From JBBDYG01 sp040901765 (lineage in GTDB: Bacteria; Planctomycetota; Planctomycetia; Pirellulales; Lacipirellulaceae): a stretch of 64,000 bases of DNA. Below, one piece after another: positions 23,510-33,600 of the stretch (positions within the stretch are counted from its first letter, which is position 1; the number at the start of each line of letters is the position of its first letter). The DNA is taken from positions 1 through 64,000 of the forward strand of contig JBBDYG010000071.1 in the NCBI GenBank assembly GCA_040901765.1. The letters run 5' to 3'. A model generated the notes under the pieces. That model had not been told where the DNA came from and searched no databases. It saw nothing but the letters and a program-made list of their open reading frames with translations. The position numbers and the translations under genes are program-made.

Positions 23510-24769
23510 TCACTCGCCGGCGGCGGAATCGACCGCGAGCTTGCGCGGCTGAAGGGTCGCTTCGTCGAACAGCATGCCATCCATTAGAATCGTTCGTATG
23601 GTGAGGCCATCGCGCGAGAACGTCAACAGATGGATATGGTGCCCCGAGCCGGTCTTGGCTTGCGGGGAGTTAAGATACCAGCGATCGGCCTTGGGAGTCC
23701 GCTGTCCGACGCCCAGCCCTCCTTCGCCGATGTAGACGACACCGGTCGGGTCGATCTTGTAGTCGCGGATCGGCGCGGTGCGTTTGATGCAGTGTCCGTC
23801 CGCTTCGCAGACCAGATCGACGTTGTATTTTTCAAATAGCGGCACCCAACTCTGCAACGCCCCGCCGGGAACCTTGACCGCCGGGAAGGCTGGTATGTGA
23901 TACTGGCAAGCGACCCAGCGATGCTTCGGTCGCGCGGCGGCTAGCTCGCTATCGAGCCAGCTTTGCTGATCGCCGGCGGTACTCACTTGCGTGTTCAGCG
24001 TCACTAACCGCACGGCAGGCGTGATGTCCATCGCATAGTAGTTGGCGTCGTCGGGCGGAAAATCAAAGATTTCGTTAAACAACGGACCACTATCGTGGTT
24101 GCCTCGGGCGGCGATGATTGGCAGCAGCCGGCCCGCGGGGCCGACGGTTAGCTCGTGGTCGCTCAGCCACCGCGACCACTCGGTAAGGTAACGGCCATCG
24201 CCAATGTAATCGCCACCGTGGGCCAGCGCCAGCACCGGGGGGCGCTCGGCTTTCGATTGCTCTTCGCTAAGCCGCACCATCAGTCGGTTCATTTGTTTGC
24301 GTTCTTCCCAACCGGAGCGCGAGTCGCCGCCAAAGAGCAGGCTGACTGGCGCATCGTCGGCCGGCGCCGTGTAGAAATGCAGTTCGGGCGACTTGTGGCC
24401 GTCGCTTTCCATCTGCACGTTGTAGCGTGTTGCCGGCTCTAATTCCGTCAGCCGCGCGTGGTGGAAATGGAGCGGCTGGTCGTCGATCGTGCCGGTGTAC
24501 ATGCCGCTTCGCTGGCAATCGACGATCGTGGCCTCCGCGCTGCCCTCTTTGCGCAGATGAACGCGGTGGACTTCTCCTGCTTCGCCGGTTGACCACGAGA
24601 GAATCGCCTCATGGGCAGGGTCGTTTTGCCAGACGACGCGCCACTGCACCGGATTAAGCCCCGTGATTTTTTCGGGCGGAGCTTCGTCAGCGTTGGCATT
24701 GAAAGCAAGGGCTGCGCAAGCAACGGCAACAAGAAACAAAGAAAGCGGTCGGCGCAAGAGGGGCAACAT
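23510..24769 (-). CDS. secreted metallophosphoesterase with N-terminal fibronectin-like domain
   Basis: 419 residues from ATG 24769. A signal peptide (LSLFLVAVACAALAFNANA) is followed by a beta-sandwich like that of purple acid phosphatases (about 30-125) and then the calcineurin-like domain with all metal motifs: LLFGGDSRSG, LAHGGDYIGDG, ARGNHDSG, CQYHIPAF and ADGHCIKR. The usual GHxH is GHCI here, so one metal-ligand His is absent or displaced. It likely hydrolyses phosphate esters in the periplasm. The membrane-protein gene ends 10 bases upstream and the small signal peptidase begins 11 bases downstream, so a minus-strand operon is plausible. Confidence 0.87.
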   Translation of the reverse strand: MLPLLRRPLSLFLVAVACAALAFNANADEAPPEKITGLNPVQWRVVWQNDPAHEAILSWSTGEAGEVHRVHLRKEGSAEATIVDCQRSGMYTGTIDDQPLHFHHARLTELEPATRYNVQMESDGHKSPELHFYTAPADDAPVSLLFGGDSRSGWEERKQMNRLMVRLSEEQSKAERPPVLALAHGGDYIGDGRYLTEWSRWLSDHELTVGPAGRLLPIIAARGNHDSGPLFNEIFDFPPDDANYYAMDITPAVRLVTLNTQVSTAGDQQSWLDSELAAARPKHRWVACQYHIPAFPAVKVPGGALQSWVPLFEKYNVDLVCEADGHCIKRTAPIRDYKIDPTGVVYIGEGGLGVGQRTPKADRWYLNSPQAKTGSGHHIHLLTFSRDGLTIRTILMDGMLFDEATLQPRKLAVDSAAGE

Positions 24770-24779
24770 AGTTGGGACT

Positions 24780-25649
24780 TCAATCGAGCGGGGAAGCGGT
24801 CGGGGCGGGAACCGGCGGGCGCGCCGGTCGATGCCACCAATATACCGCAAGTGCGGCCGGCAGGCCAAAGTGGGCTGTCCGAATGAGCGTCTCGTACCAG
24901 CCGAACTCCAGGCCGTGGGCGGACATTCGGCTGCCAGCCGTCACCAACCCCCACAATGCCGCGTAAATCGCCACGGCGCGCCAGCGTGTGGTAACCAGCA
25001 GCGCGGCCAGCAGCAAGTCGATGACCCCAATTCCGGTGAGCAGCGTTTGGGCGGCGTGTTCTGTCATCGCGGTCCCAATTCGGCGAGCGGAGAACAAAAT
25101 CAAATCGGCAAACTGCGGGGAGTGCCACAGGGCCTCCAGGCCGTGCCCCGCAAACGCAAAGCACGCCCCCCCGCGAGCGACCGCTTCCCAGGAAGTGTGC
25201 GGAGTGCGCTCGGGGCGATCGTAGAGACATAGCGCCAGCGGCGCGGCAACTCGCGCCCCTTGGGTCAAAAATGGCAACAAGGCCGTCACAGTCGGCGGAA
25301 GCCATCTGGAAACGATTTGGAACCCATCGGCCGTCTGCCACATCGCCACCGCGAGCGCGACCTGTACGGCCGACACGGGCAACAGGAGCAGAGCGACCGA
25401 ACGGAAGAACGTCACTATCGCAGTAACAACCAACAGAGAGGCCACCGCGACTTGCGATTGCAATGCGAATGATTCCGAGAGATTCCAGCCGCCCACGTCG
25501 CGCGGCGAGTGGAGCCAACCCACGAGCGGCGTTTCCTGCACGATCGCCAGCCACCACGCCTGGCCGAGGCACATTGCGATCACCGTCGCGCGCAGAAGCC
25601 AACGAATTGTGCGGCATCCAGCGGGCGTTGTCGGTGGTTTGTCTATCAT
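24780..25649 (-). CDS. multi-spanning membrane protein of unknown function
   Basis: 289 residues, with about seven predicted membrane segments (for example LLRATVIAMCLGQAWWLAIV, VAVASLLVVTAIVTFF, LLLPVSAVQVALAVAM, TLLTGIGVIDLLLAALLV, IYAALWGLVTAG). I do not recognise a family with confidence. The repeating helix pairs and the string GIGVIDLLLAALL are reminiscent of DoxX-like proteins, but that is weak. The Pro-rich C-terminus is hydrophilic. It lies between the CCA-adding enzyme and the metallophosphoesterase with gaps of 10-12 bases, consistent with cotranscription. Confidence 0.65.
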   Translation of the reverse strand: MIDKPPTTPAGCRTIRWLLRATVIAMCLGQAWWLAIVQETPLVGWLHSPRDVGGWNLSESFALQSQVAVASLLVVTAIVTFFRSVALLLLPVSAVQVALAVAMWQTADGFQIVSRWLPPTVTALLPFLTQGARVAAPLALCLYDRPERTPHTSWEAVARGGACFAFAGHGLEALWHSPQFADLILFSARRIGTAMTEHAAQTLLTGIGVIDLLLAALLVTTRWRAVAIYAALWGLVTAGSRMSAHGLEFGWYETLIRTAHFGLPAALAVYWWHRPARPPVPAPTASPLD

Positions 25650-25661
25650 GGCAAATCTGTC

Positions 25662-26897
25662 TCACGGTCCGGTCGCGAGCGCCTGCTTGACGGATTCCAA
25701 TGCATGTTCTCGGCTCGTTAACGAACCCGCCAGTTGGGAGTCGCGAATCTGCTCGAGCAGCTTTCCCACACCAGGCCCCGCAGGAACACCCGCAGCCAAC
25801 AGGTCGCTGCCGTCCACCAAAGGTGCTGGGTTCAATTCTTCCACGGGCATCGCGAGCTTCTCGCGGCACAGTCGCGTTGCGGCGGTCTCGCCGGTAATTG
25901 CCACAAGCACTTGCACCAACTCCGGGCCGCCTTCGTGAACCAGAATGCGTTGTAACTGCGGCCACGCCAATCGGTCGGCCGCCGCAACCTGCTCTAAATG
26001 GCTCAGCAGCCATTCGGTGCGGTCGGCTTCCTTGTTGGTGAATCGCAACCGGCGAGACACTTCGCGGGCAACATCGGGTCCGCCCGCACGATGTAGCGCC
26101 GCCGCGAGCGCGACGGAAAGCGTCGGATCGTCCAAATGGCGCAACACCGCCCGGGTCGCCTTTTGAATGTCGCGCGGCAGACGCGCCACCTCCGGCAGCA
26201 CCTCGACCAATAAATTGCAGGCTTCCAACTGCTTGAGCGCCGCCGCCCGGCGGGGGTCGAGCAGCATTCGCCGCACTTCCATCCCGATCCGTTCGGCGCT
26301 CACCTGGTGGATCTCCGCCGCATGACGCTCGATCGCGGTCAGAGTCGTTGGCTCGATGGTGAAATTGAACGTCGCCGCAAATCGCACGGCCCTTAGCATC
26401 CGCAATTTGTCGTCGGCGAACCGCGCCGTCGGGTCGCCGATCGCCCGCACGATCCGCTCGGCCAAGTCGCGTTGGCCGTTCACGTAGTCGATCACCTCGC
26501 TCTTCATCGGGTCGAAAAAGAGACCGTTGATCGTGAAGTCGCGCCGCTGGGCGTCGTGCTCCGCGTCGGTGAAATGAACTTCACTCGGGTGTCGGCCATC
26601 GAGATATTGCGACTCGCCGCGAAACGTCGCCACTTCGACCGACCCGGCGCTGCGCGGTCCGAGCACGGCGATCACGCCGAACGCCGCGCCCACGGCAATC
26701 GTCCGCCGCTGGCCAAACAGCTCGCGAATCTGCTCCGGCCGGGCGCTGGTCGCAACGTCGTAATCTTTCGGCAACAGCCCGAGCAACTGATCGCGCACGC
26801 ACCCGCCGGCCCACAACGCTTGGTGCCCCACATCGCGCAACCGGCGCACCACCTCATAGGCAAAATCGCGATGCGGACCTAGCTCAAACTCGTTCAT
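25662..26897 (-). CDS. CCA tRNA nucleotidyltransferase / polynucleotide adenylyltransferase family
   Basis: 411 residues from ATG 26897. The class II nucleotidyltransferase head shows ALWAGGCVRDQLLGLLPKDY with the metal-binding DYD in KDYDVATSARPEQI, then RRDFTINGLFFDP and the ribose/base motif LRMLRAVRFAATFNF, then IHQVSAERI. The C-terminal part is helical (tail region from about 250). The enzyme adds or repairs the CCA end of tRNAs, which fits tRNA-Leu in this window lacking an encoded CCA; a poly(A) polymerase activity cannot be excluded. It follows addA across a CCGCAGAT hairpin. Confidence 0.9.
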   Translation of the reverse strand: MNEFELGPHRDFAYEVVRRLRDVGHQALWAGGCVRDQLLGLLPKDYDVATSARPEQIRELFGQRRTIAVGAAFGVIAVLGPRSAGSVEVATFRGESQYLDGRHPSEVHFTDAEHDAQRRDFTINGLFFDPMKSEVIDYVNGQRDLAERIVRAIGDPTARFADDKLRMLRAVRFAATFNFTIEPTTLTAIERHAAEIHQVSAERIGMEVRRMLLDPRRAAALKQLEACNLLVEVLPEVARLPRDIQKATRAVLRHLDDPTLSVALAAALHRAGGPDVAREVSRRLRFTNKEADRTEWLLSHLEQVAAADRLAWPQLQRILVHEGGPELVQVLVAITGETAATRLCREKLAMPVEELNPAPLVDGSDLLAAGVPAGPGVGKLLEQIRDSQLAGSLTSREHALESVKQALATGP

Positions 26898-26914
26898 GGC
26901 GGAAATTACATTAT

Positions 26915-26984
26915 GTCCGCAGATGGCCGCAGATAAAAAACACACGCACGAAGTTATCTGCGTTTATCTGCGCGATCTGCGGAC
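26915..26984. repeat. word hairpin, CCGCAGAT/ATCTGCGG family
   Basis: GTCCGCAGATGGCCGCAGAT faces TTATCTGCG and ATCTGCGGAC. It fills the gap between addA and the CCA-adding enzyme. The same words appear singly near 38930-38950 (ATCTGCGACAATCTGCGG). Confidence 0.85.
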
Positions 26985-26989
26985 CATGT

Positions 26990-29900
26990 TTATGTTATCA
27001 CACTCATGGCGTCGGCGATGGCCTGGTTGATTTGCGCGATCGCACTCGCCCGGCTGGCTTCATCCCACGAGAAGTGGTGCTCCTTGCTCGGGCGGAGGAA
27101 GTGGAGCACCAACTTTGCGGGCCTTACGCCGAGCGACTGCTCGATCGCCAGGGCGTACACCCCAAGTTGCATTTTATATTGCTCCGCCACTTGGGAGAGG
27201 TCTTTGCCCTCGACCCGATTCGTCTTGAAGTCGAGCAGGTGCCACGCGCCGACGGCGTCGCGGTAGATGCAGTCAATATAGCCTTGCAGAAATTGCGCGT
27301 CGGGGCTATTTGCGTCCAATGGCCAGCGGAGCAAGAATTCGATCTCGCGCTTCACGCTCGCCGCAGACACTAGCTCCGCGCACCGGGGCGAAGCGAGGAA
27401 CTTTTCGACCAATTCTTCCGCCTTCGTTGCCGCGGTTGATTCATCGTCGTCCATGTGGAGCGGCGCGAGCAGCTCGCACCAATCGCGCACGGGGTTCTTC
27501 TGGCCGAACCGTGCCCGCTCGAGCACCGCATGCACCAGGGTGCCGAAGCCGAGCGGGTCAAGCCACTTCCCGCCGCCCGCCGCTTCGGCCCGAGGGCCGT
27601 CGGCATCGGCTCCCGTCCCATCGTGGCGGACGATCTTGCCCGACAACTGCGTCACCGAAAACCGCTGCCGCATTGCGCGGTCCGCCGCCAACCCGTGTGC
27701 GGCGGGCGGCACTTCACCGTTTCCCTGACCGATCAGCAATTCCGTTTGAGCGACTAACTTGAGCAAATCTTCGCGCGCGTCGCGTTGGTGCTTGATGCCC
27801 GCTGCTTCGATTTGGCTTAACCTTGCTAGCGGCTCATTGGGCGAGACCCCGAGAAACGCGCCCGTTCGCAATTCAAAGTGTTGCCCGAGTAATTTGAGCC
27901 ACGCACCTGTTGGGGCGTCCAAGTCTTTGGCCGCCGCGCTGAGCACGAGATAGTCTGCCGCCCGGGTACAGGCTACGTAGAACAGTCGGTTCAGCTCGTC
28001 TACTTCCTCGGGCATGTGAATCCGTTGGTAGAGATCGCGCCCGACGGCCGAACGATCCTCTTGAAATGCGGGCAACTTCACCAGCGGGCCAAGTTGCGGA
28101 TCGAAGGTCGCCGCGGGCCAACGAATCGCCAGTTCGCGGTCCAGATCGGCGACGACCACCACGGGAAACTCCAAGCCCTTGGCCATATGCACCGTCATCA
28201 GTCGCACCACGTCGGCCGATTCGGGGTTCGTGGCGGCCAAGGCCTCTTTGGGATCGCGGGTGGTGAACTCGGTAAGTTGTTCGAGAAACGCCTCGAAGCC
28301 CCCGCCGGCGACCTGCTCGGTGGCGCGGGCCTGCTCCAGCAGTTTGTGCAGGTTGGCGAGCTTTCTTTCGCCGAGAAACTCCGCCAGCAACACCGCGTCG
28401 TAGCCAGTGCGATCGAGCGCCGTTTGCAACACCACCGCGGGCGATGCAATCTCTTTGAGTCGCCGCAACTCGTGGATGGTTTCCACCGCGGCGCTAAATT
28501 TTTCTCGCTCCGCGGATTCAAGTTCCCGTGGCGGTGTGCCCGCCGCGATGGCGGCGTTCAGGCTGCCGTAACGCTCGACGAGCCAAAACAGCGTCTCGTC
28601 GGCCAGCGAGAAGAACGGGCTGCGCAGCACGCCCGCCAGGCTCACGTCGTCGCATGAACTGCTAACCGCCCGCAGCAGGTTGAGCACGTCGAACACTTCT
28701 TGCTGGGAATAAAACGCATGGCCGCCGACTAAGTAGTAGTCGATGCCCGCTTCTTCGAGTGCCTTCTCGTAAAACTGCACGTCGCTGAGCGCGCGGAACA
28801 GAATCACGATATCGCCCCGCTGGACCGGCCGCGGCGGGCCATCTTTCGCGACGATCGGCTCGCCGTCGTCGATCATCGCCGTCAGTCGCTGCGCGATCCG
28901 TTTTGCCTCCTCGCGCCGCAGGGCTTCCATGTTGATTTTCGTCTTCTTGCCCGGCTCCGCCGTTTCTGGCCCGGCAGGCGCCGTCCATAAAAACTCTACT
29001 GCGGGGCGGGGCGTGGTCTGCGACCGCTGCGGCACGAGCGGCTTGTACTTGTCCGGCCACACGCGGCCAAACAGCGCGTTCACAAAATCTAAAATCGCCG
29101 GCTGACTGCGGAAGTTCGTCGTCAACAGCAGCCGCCCGCCGGCGGGAACTTCTTCTGTCAGCGCCTCGAACACCCGCGGCTCCGCGCCGCGAAACCGATA
29201 GATCGACTGCTTGAAGTCGCCCACAAAAAACAGCCCGCCGGAAGCCAGGCCGTCCCCCACAAGCGCCTTGACGATATCGACCTGCACCTGATCGGTATCC
29301 TGAAATTCATCTACCAGCAGCAGCCGCACTTGCTTTTGCCATTCCGTGCGCGTTTCTACGAACCGCTCGTCGCTCAGCAATCGGTGCGCGTGGAATAACA
29401 GGTCGTCGTAATCAATCGCGGCCTGGTCGCGCTTTGCCTGCTCGTAGGCCGCGGCGACTTGGCTGGAAACGCGCATCAGCCGCAGGCCGTTTTCGGCAGC
29501 GATTGCGGCGATGTCGCCGTGGAACTCCAATTTGAGAATCTTGTCGAGATCGTCGCGAAATGATTTGCACGCCGCCGTATACGCTTGGTAGCAATCGTCG
29601 TCCGGCCAATCCTTTTTCGTGCAAATGCCCTGCACCTTCGCCGCCTCCCGAACCGCGCGCAATTCGTCGGGCCGCTCCGCAAAATCGGCCAGCCGGGGCA
29701 GTCGCTCGAGCAGCATGTCGCGCGCCGCGGCAAGCGCCGGCTTAAGCGGCACGCCAAAGGGAAGCTCTTCGAGCAGTTGCAGAATTTCGCGCACCGCGGG
29801 TGAATTGGAAAGTTCGTTCAGGTTTTGAGGGAGGACCACGGAATACAGCACGGCCTCCCAGATTTTGACCGTATCCGCGGGTGGCTTCTCGCTCCATCCT

Positions 29901-30466
29901 GCGAACTCGGCCAGCCGGGTTTTCGGCAGCATGTCGCCAATCATCGTTTTCAGAAGCGATAACCCATAATCGGCCGCCAACCGCATTACGTCGTCGTCGC
30001 GGCGGGAAAGCAGGTCGCGAAGCACGTCGTCGACCGCTTCGATTTCGAGTACCGCACTGGCCGCGGCGTCGCTGACGCGAAACGTCGGGTCGAGGCCAAG
30101 CTCGACCGCATGGGAGCGAATGAGCCGCGAACAGAGTGAATGGATCGTGCTGATCCGCGCCGAATCGAGCGAACGCAGCAGTGTTAGCCACGCTCCGGGG
30201 TCTTGGTTCGCCGGGTCTTGAAGCCGCGCGACGCACTCTCGCCGCACGCGGTCGCGCAGCTCGCGGGCCGCGGCGTCGGTGAACGTGATCGCAACAAGCT
30301 CGCCCAATTTCACGTTCGGCGCTGCGTCGTGCGGGTCGAGATGCGACAGAAACCGCCGCGTCAGCACAAACGTCTTTCCACATCCCGCCCCCGCGGAGAG
30401 CGCCACCGACTCGCTCCAAGTCGTCAGCGCCGCACTCTGTTCGGAAGTGTATTGGAGTGTGTTCAC
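26990..30466 (-). CDS. addA: UvrD-family helicase/nuclease, AddA-like
   Basis: 1158 residues from a GTG start (MNTLQYTSEQSAALTT). Superfamily 1 helicase motifs are plain: Walker A SAGAGCGKTFVLTRR, motif Ia ITFTDAAARELRDRV, motif II LLLVDEFQDTDQVQ, motif III VGDFKQSIYRFRGA, motif V MTVHMAKGLEFPVVVV and motif VI RLFYVACTRAADYLVL. The C-terminal RecB-type nuclease reads GTLVHAVLERARF then WHLLDFKTNRV, with the catalytic Asp and Lys. With AddB it processes double-strand DNA ends for recombination and degrades foreign linear DNA. It follows the addB-like gene on the same strand, separated by 129 bases that include a hairpin. Confidence 0.9.
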   Translation of the reverse strand: MNTLQYTSEQSAALTTWSESVALSAGAGCGKTFVLTRRFLSHLDPHDAAPNVKLGELVAITFTDAAARELRDRVRRECVARLQDPANQDPGAWLTLLRSLDSARISTIHSLCSRLIRSHAVELGLDPTFRVSDAAASAVLEIEAVDDVLRDLLSRRDDDVMRLAADYGLSLLKTMIGDMLPKTRLAEFAGWSEKPPADTVKIWEAVLYSVVLPQNLNELSNSPAVREILQLLEELPFGVPLKPALAAARDMLLERLPRLADFAERPDELRAVREAAKVQGICTKKDWPDDDCYQAYTAACKSFRDDLDKILKLEFHGDIAAIAAENGLRLMRVSSQVAAAYEQAKRDQAAIDYDDLLFHAHRLLSDERFVETRTEWQKQVRLLLVDEFQDTDQVQVDIVKALVGDGLASGGLFFVGDFKQSIYRFRGAEPRVFEALTEEVPAGGRLLLTTNFRSQPAILDFVNALFGRVWPDKYKPLVPQRSQTTPRPAVEFLWTAPAGPETAEPGKKTKINMEALRREEAKRIAQRLTAMIDDGEPIVAKDGPPRPVQRGDIVILFRALSDVQFYEKALEEAGIDYYLVGGHAFYSQQEVFDVLNLLRAVSSSCDDVSLAGVLRSPFFSLADETLFWLVERYGSLNAAIAAGTPPRELESAEREKFSAAVETIHELRRLKEIASPAVVLQTALDRTGYDAVLLAEFLGERKLANLHKLLEQARATEQVAGGGFEAFLEQLTEFTTRDPKEALAATNPESADVVRLMTVHMAKGLEFPVVVVADLDRELAIRWPAATFDPQLGPLVKLPAFQEDRSAVGRDLYQRIHMPEEVDELNRLFYVACTRAADYLVLSAAAKDLDAPTGAWLKLLGQHFELRTGAFLGVSPNEPLARLSQIEAAGIKHQRDAREDLLKLVAQTELLIGQGNGEVPPAAHGLAADRAMRQRFSVTQLSGKIVRHDGTGADADGPRAEAAGGGKWLDPLGFGTLVHAVLERARFGQKNPVRDWCELLAPLHMDDDESTAATKAEELVEKFLASPRCAELVSAASVKREIEFLLRWPLDANSPDAQFLQGYIDCIYRDAVGAWHLLDFKTNRVEGKDLSQVAEQYKMQLGVYALAIEQSLGVRPAKLVLHFLRPSKEHHFSWDEASRASAIAQINQAIADAMSVIT

Positions 30467-30490
30467 GACTATTTACGAATGACTAAAGAA

Positions 30491-30627
30491 GAGAACCGCT
30501 AATGGACGCTAATGGACGCTGATAGGGGGAACATTTTGAAGATTTGGGCAAACCCGAATTTCCTACAAGAGACTGTCAAACACATCTCTCTTTTATTAGC
30601 GAACATCAGCGTCCATTAGCGGTTCTC
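30491..30627. repeat. word hairpin, GCTAATGGAC family, between addB and addA
   Basis: GAGAACCGCTAATGGACGCT at the left faces its exact complement at the right end (20 bp), with further GGACGCTGATAG and CTATTAGCG words inside. The right arm reaches into the addB 3' end, so the last codons of addB overlap the repeat. A related hairpin is at 38737-38872. Confidence 0.88.
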
Positions 30628-33600
30628 TTTGTTCCTTCGGCCACACTTTTTCCATGTTGCGCGCGACCGCTACGCGGCAGACGGTTTTGAAATCACAAAA
30701 GCTCGTGCATTTGGGATCGGTGTTGTGCATCGGAAATTCACCGTGGCGGATGCCGTGGATGATGTCCGTGATCCGCTCGCTCGTTGCCTGCCATGTCTTA
30801 GACCAGTCTTCGTTTAGCACACACTCACCTTCGACCAACTGGTGGAAGTCCACCCACCGCTTCGTCTGCCGGGTTTCGAGTTTTTCCTCGGCCAATGCCC
30901 AATAACCTGCATGAATCGTCTTCGCCTCATCGCCGCGGAACAGGTGCTGCTCGGCGGCCATTGCGTACAGCACTAGCTGCAACTGTTTTCCTGCCTCGAC
31001 ATCCGCGGTCACATACTTCACCGTGCTGCCCGATTTGTAATCCACGATCGTAAGCACCGTCTGGCCATTCATGCGGCCCACGTCGATGCGGTCAATGCGC
31101 CCCGTGAACCGCAGCGCCTCGTCGCCAATCTGGAGCACGAACGGCTCATCGGTCGAGCGCTGATCTTCGCCGGTGGTGCTGCCGCGGGCCGGGCCGAAGC
31201 GGACCTCGAAGTGGCTTGGCCGCATCGGTTCATCGAGTTGGCGCCACTGCTCGTCGTAAGCGCTGTGTTGCTGCGCATAGGCTTCCGCCCAGCGGGCGAT
31301 CTCGGCCCGTTCCAAATCGGCCAGCGCCCCGATGACCCCCTCGGGCGGCAATTGCTTGCGGGCTTCGTCCAGAGCCGAAAGGTACTCCTCGCGCAGCGTG
31401 TCCGCGCCCAGGTGCGAGACGGTCATCCGCTCCGCCACCCGCTCGCGCAATTTGCGGTGCAGGATCGCCAGCGCCTCGTGGGCGAGCGTCCCTTTGCGCA
31501 ACGGATCGGTATCGAGCAGCAGTTCGCCCGGCGGCTCGAACCGGCAGACTTGTTCCATCAAAAACTTGAACGGGCACTGGGCGTAAAGCTCCAGTTGGCT
31601 GGGACTCCACAGATGCTCTCCGTCGAACCGCTTCGCCAACTTGAGGTGCGCCGGCCCTGGGGCGAATACCCCCTCGAACGGCCCGAAGCTATCCCCCCGC
31701 GCGCGGTGATGCGTCGCATCGAGGCCCGCCAGCAGCGAACGCGCGGTGCCGACTGTGCGCTCATGGCTGGTTAAACCCGCCAGCAGCGCTGGTGCGCCCT
31801 TCAGGGCTCGATCGACGGCTTGCAGCCGCCAATCAAAATCGCTCGCCGGCGGGCCGCTCGGCACGGGCCGCAAGCTTTCTTCCGGTTTCGTGCAACGAAT
31901 CGCGCCTGGACCGAAAATGCGTTCCACGTCCTGCAAATAGGGGCTCGGAAACTGCGGCTGCGCCTTTTCGTCGAGCGCCGCATAGCTAAAGACGACGCTC
32001 TCGCTGGAGCGATTCACCAACTCGTAGAACAGCAACATCTCGGCGCAGCCCCGATCGGGCCGCTCATCGTCCGTACGCCGCGCGCCGGCCAGCGCATCAA
32101 GCTCCCGATCGCTGTACAGCTCGCCGACGGGTTCGGGCGGCGGGAACGATTGCTCCACCAGGCCCATCACGAACAGGTGCTTTACCGGCAACAGCCGCGC
32201 GGTCGGCGCGCCGATCATGCGCACGCAGCCCGCTTCGTCGGTTCGCTCCGGCAACGATTCGTGACTGGCAATGTCGCGCATCAGTTCCAGCAGGGTGCCG
32301 CGATCAAGCTCCGGCGGCGGATCGTTCTGCCACGTCGCAAGTTGTTCTGCCGATCGCAAGGCGTGCCGCAATTCCTTCAGCGTGTCGGAATACTCTGGCG
32401 CAATGCCCAACCGCTTGGCGAGTTGTTCCAGCGCCGCGCACCAATCGAGAGGCGTTGCTTGCGGAGGTATCGAACCGAGTGCGTCGGCAAGCTCAATTAA
32501 CAGCGATTCCGCCAACGTCGCTCGCACCTGCCGTGCTGGGGTGCCACTGGCTCCGCCAGTGTCTTCCGAATCGGTTGAAGCACTGGCAGAGCCAGTGGCA
32601 CCCGAATTCGCGGCCAGTTTGTTCACTGCCTTTAGAAGCGACTCGCGTCCTTTGGCGAATTGCAGGTCACGAACGATCCACTCGGTCGCGCCGCGGCGAC
32701 CGTCGCCGTCCCACGCCGCGATACGGCGATTCGTCAGCAGCCGCACGAGCTTACGAAACGGCCAATCGCTTGCGTCCAGCTCCAGCAGCGCGATCAGCGT
32801 CCGCACGAGCGGGTCTTCGCCAAGCGTGCGCCAGCGCTGGATAGCAAGTGGGATTCCGAACTGCTCGAACACGTCGTGTATCCGCGTGCCCAGACCACTA
32901 AGCGATCGAGCGGTCACGAGAATGTCTCGCGCGGGCACGCCATCGACGAGCAGCCGCTTCACCCGCCGCGCCACCTGCAAGACTTCGTCTTGTTGATTGG
33001 CCGCCGCGATAATTTCAATTCCGTGGGCGCGCGGTGCATCGTTCTGAAGCGTGCGCGGATTCGTAAACAGATGTCGCGCAAGATAATCAAGCGCTGCGCA
33101 TCTCTTCCCTTCCTCCGTCCGCGGGGGAATTTTATTCGCCGTGGGCGGGACGCCACGGCTCGCTGGGAGATGCTCGACGCGCACTTCCGCAAACCGCTCG
33201 CGCAAATCCTGCAGCGTCTCCCGCGTCGTCGCAAAAAGCTCGGGGCGATCGGCGTCTTCTGAAAGCTCGAGCGAAATCACGATCTGCTCGACGTGCCCGT
33301 CCCAAGCCTGAAGCAGTTCGAGTTGTCCGGGTGTGAACGTGGGTAAGCCGTGAACGACGATCAATCGCAAGTCGTCGAACGCCCCCAATTCTCCGCTGCG
33401 GACAAGTTCGCTGGCCCGGGCGAGCTTGTCGTCCGCGTCGTACAGCTTGTGTGTGTCGAGCCGCGATTGGTACTCGGCGTAAATGGTTGCCAGCTCGCGG
33501 TCGCGGGCGGAAGCGGTCTTCCGCTTGGCATGCTTGGCGAGTGTCGCGGGCGAGATGCCGCGGCGTTTTAGCTCGGTGATCGACCGTCCGAGGGCTTCGA

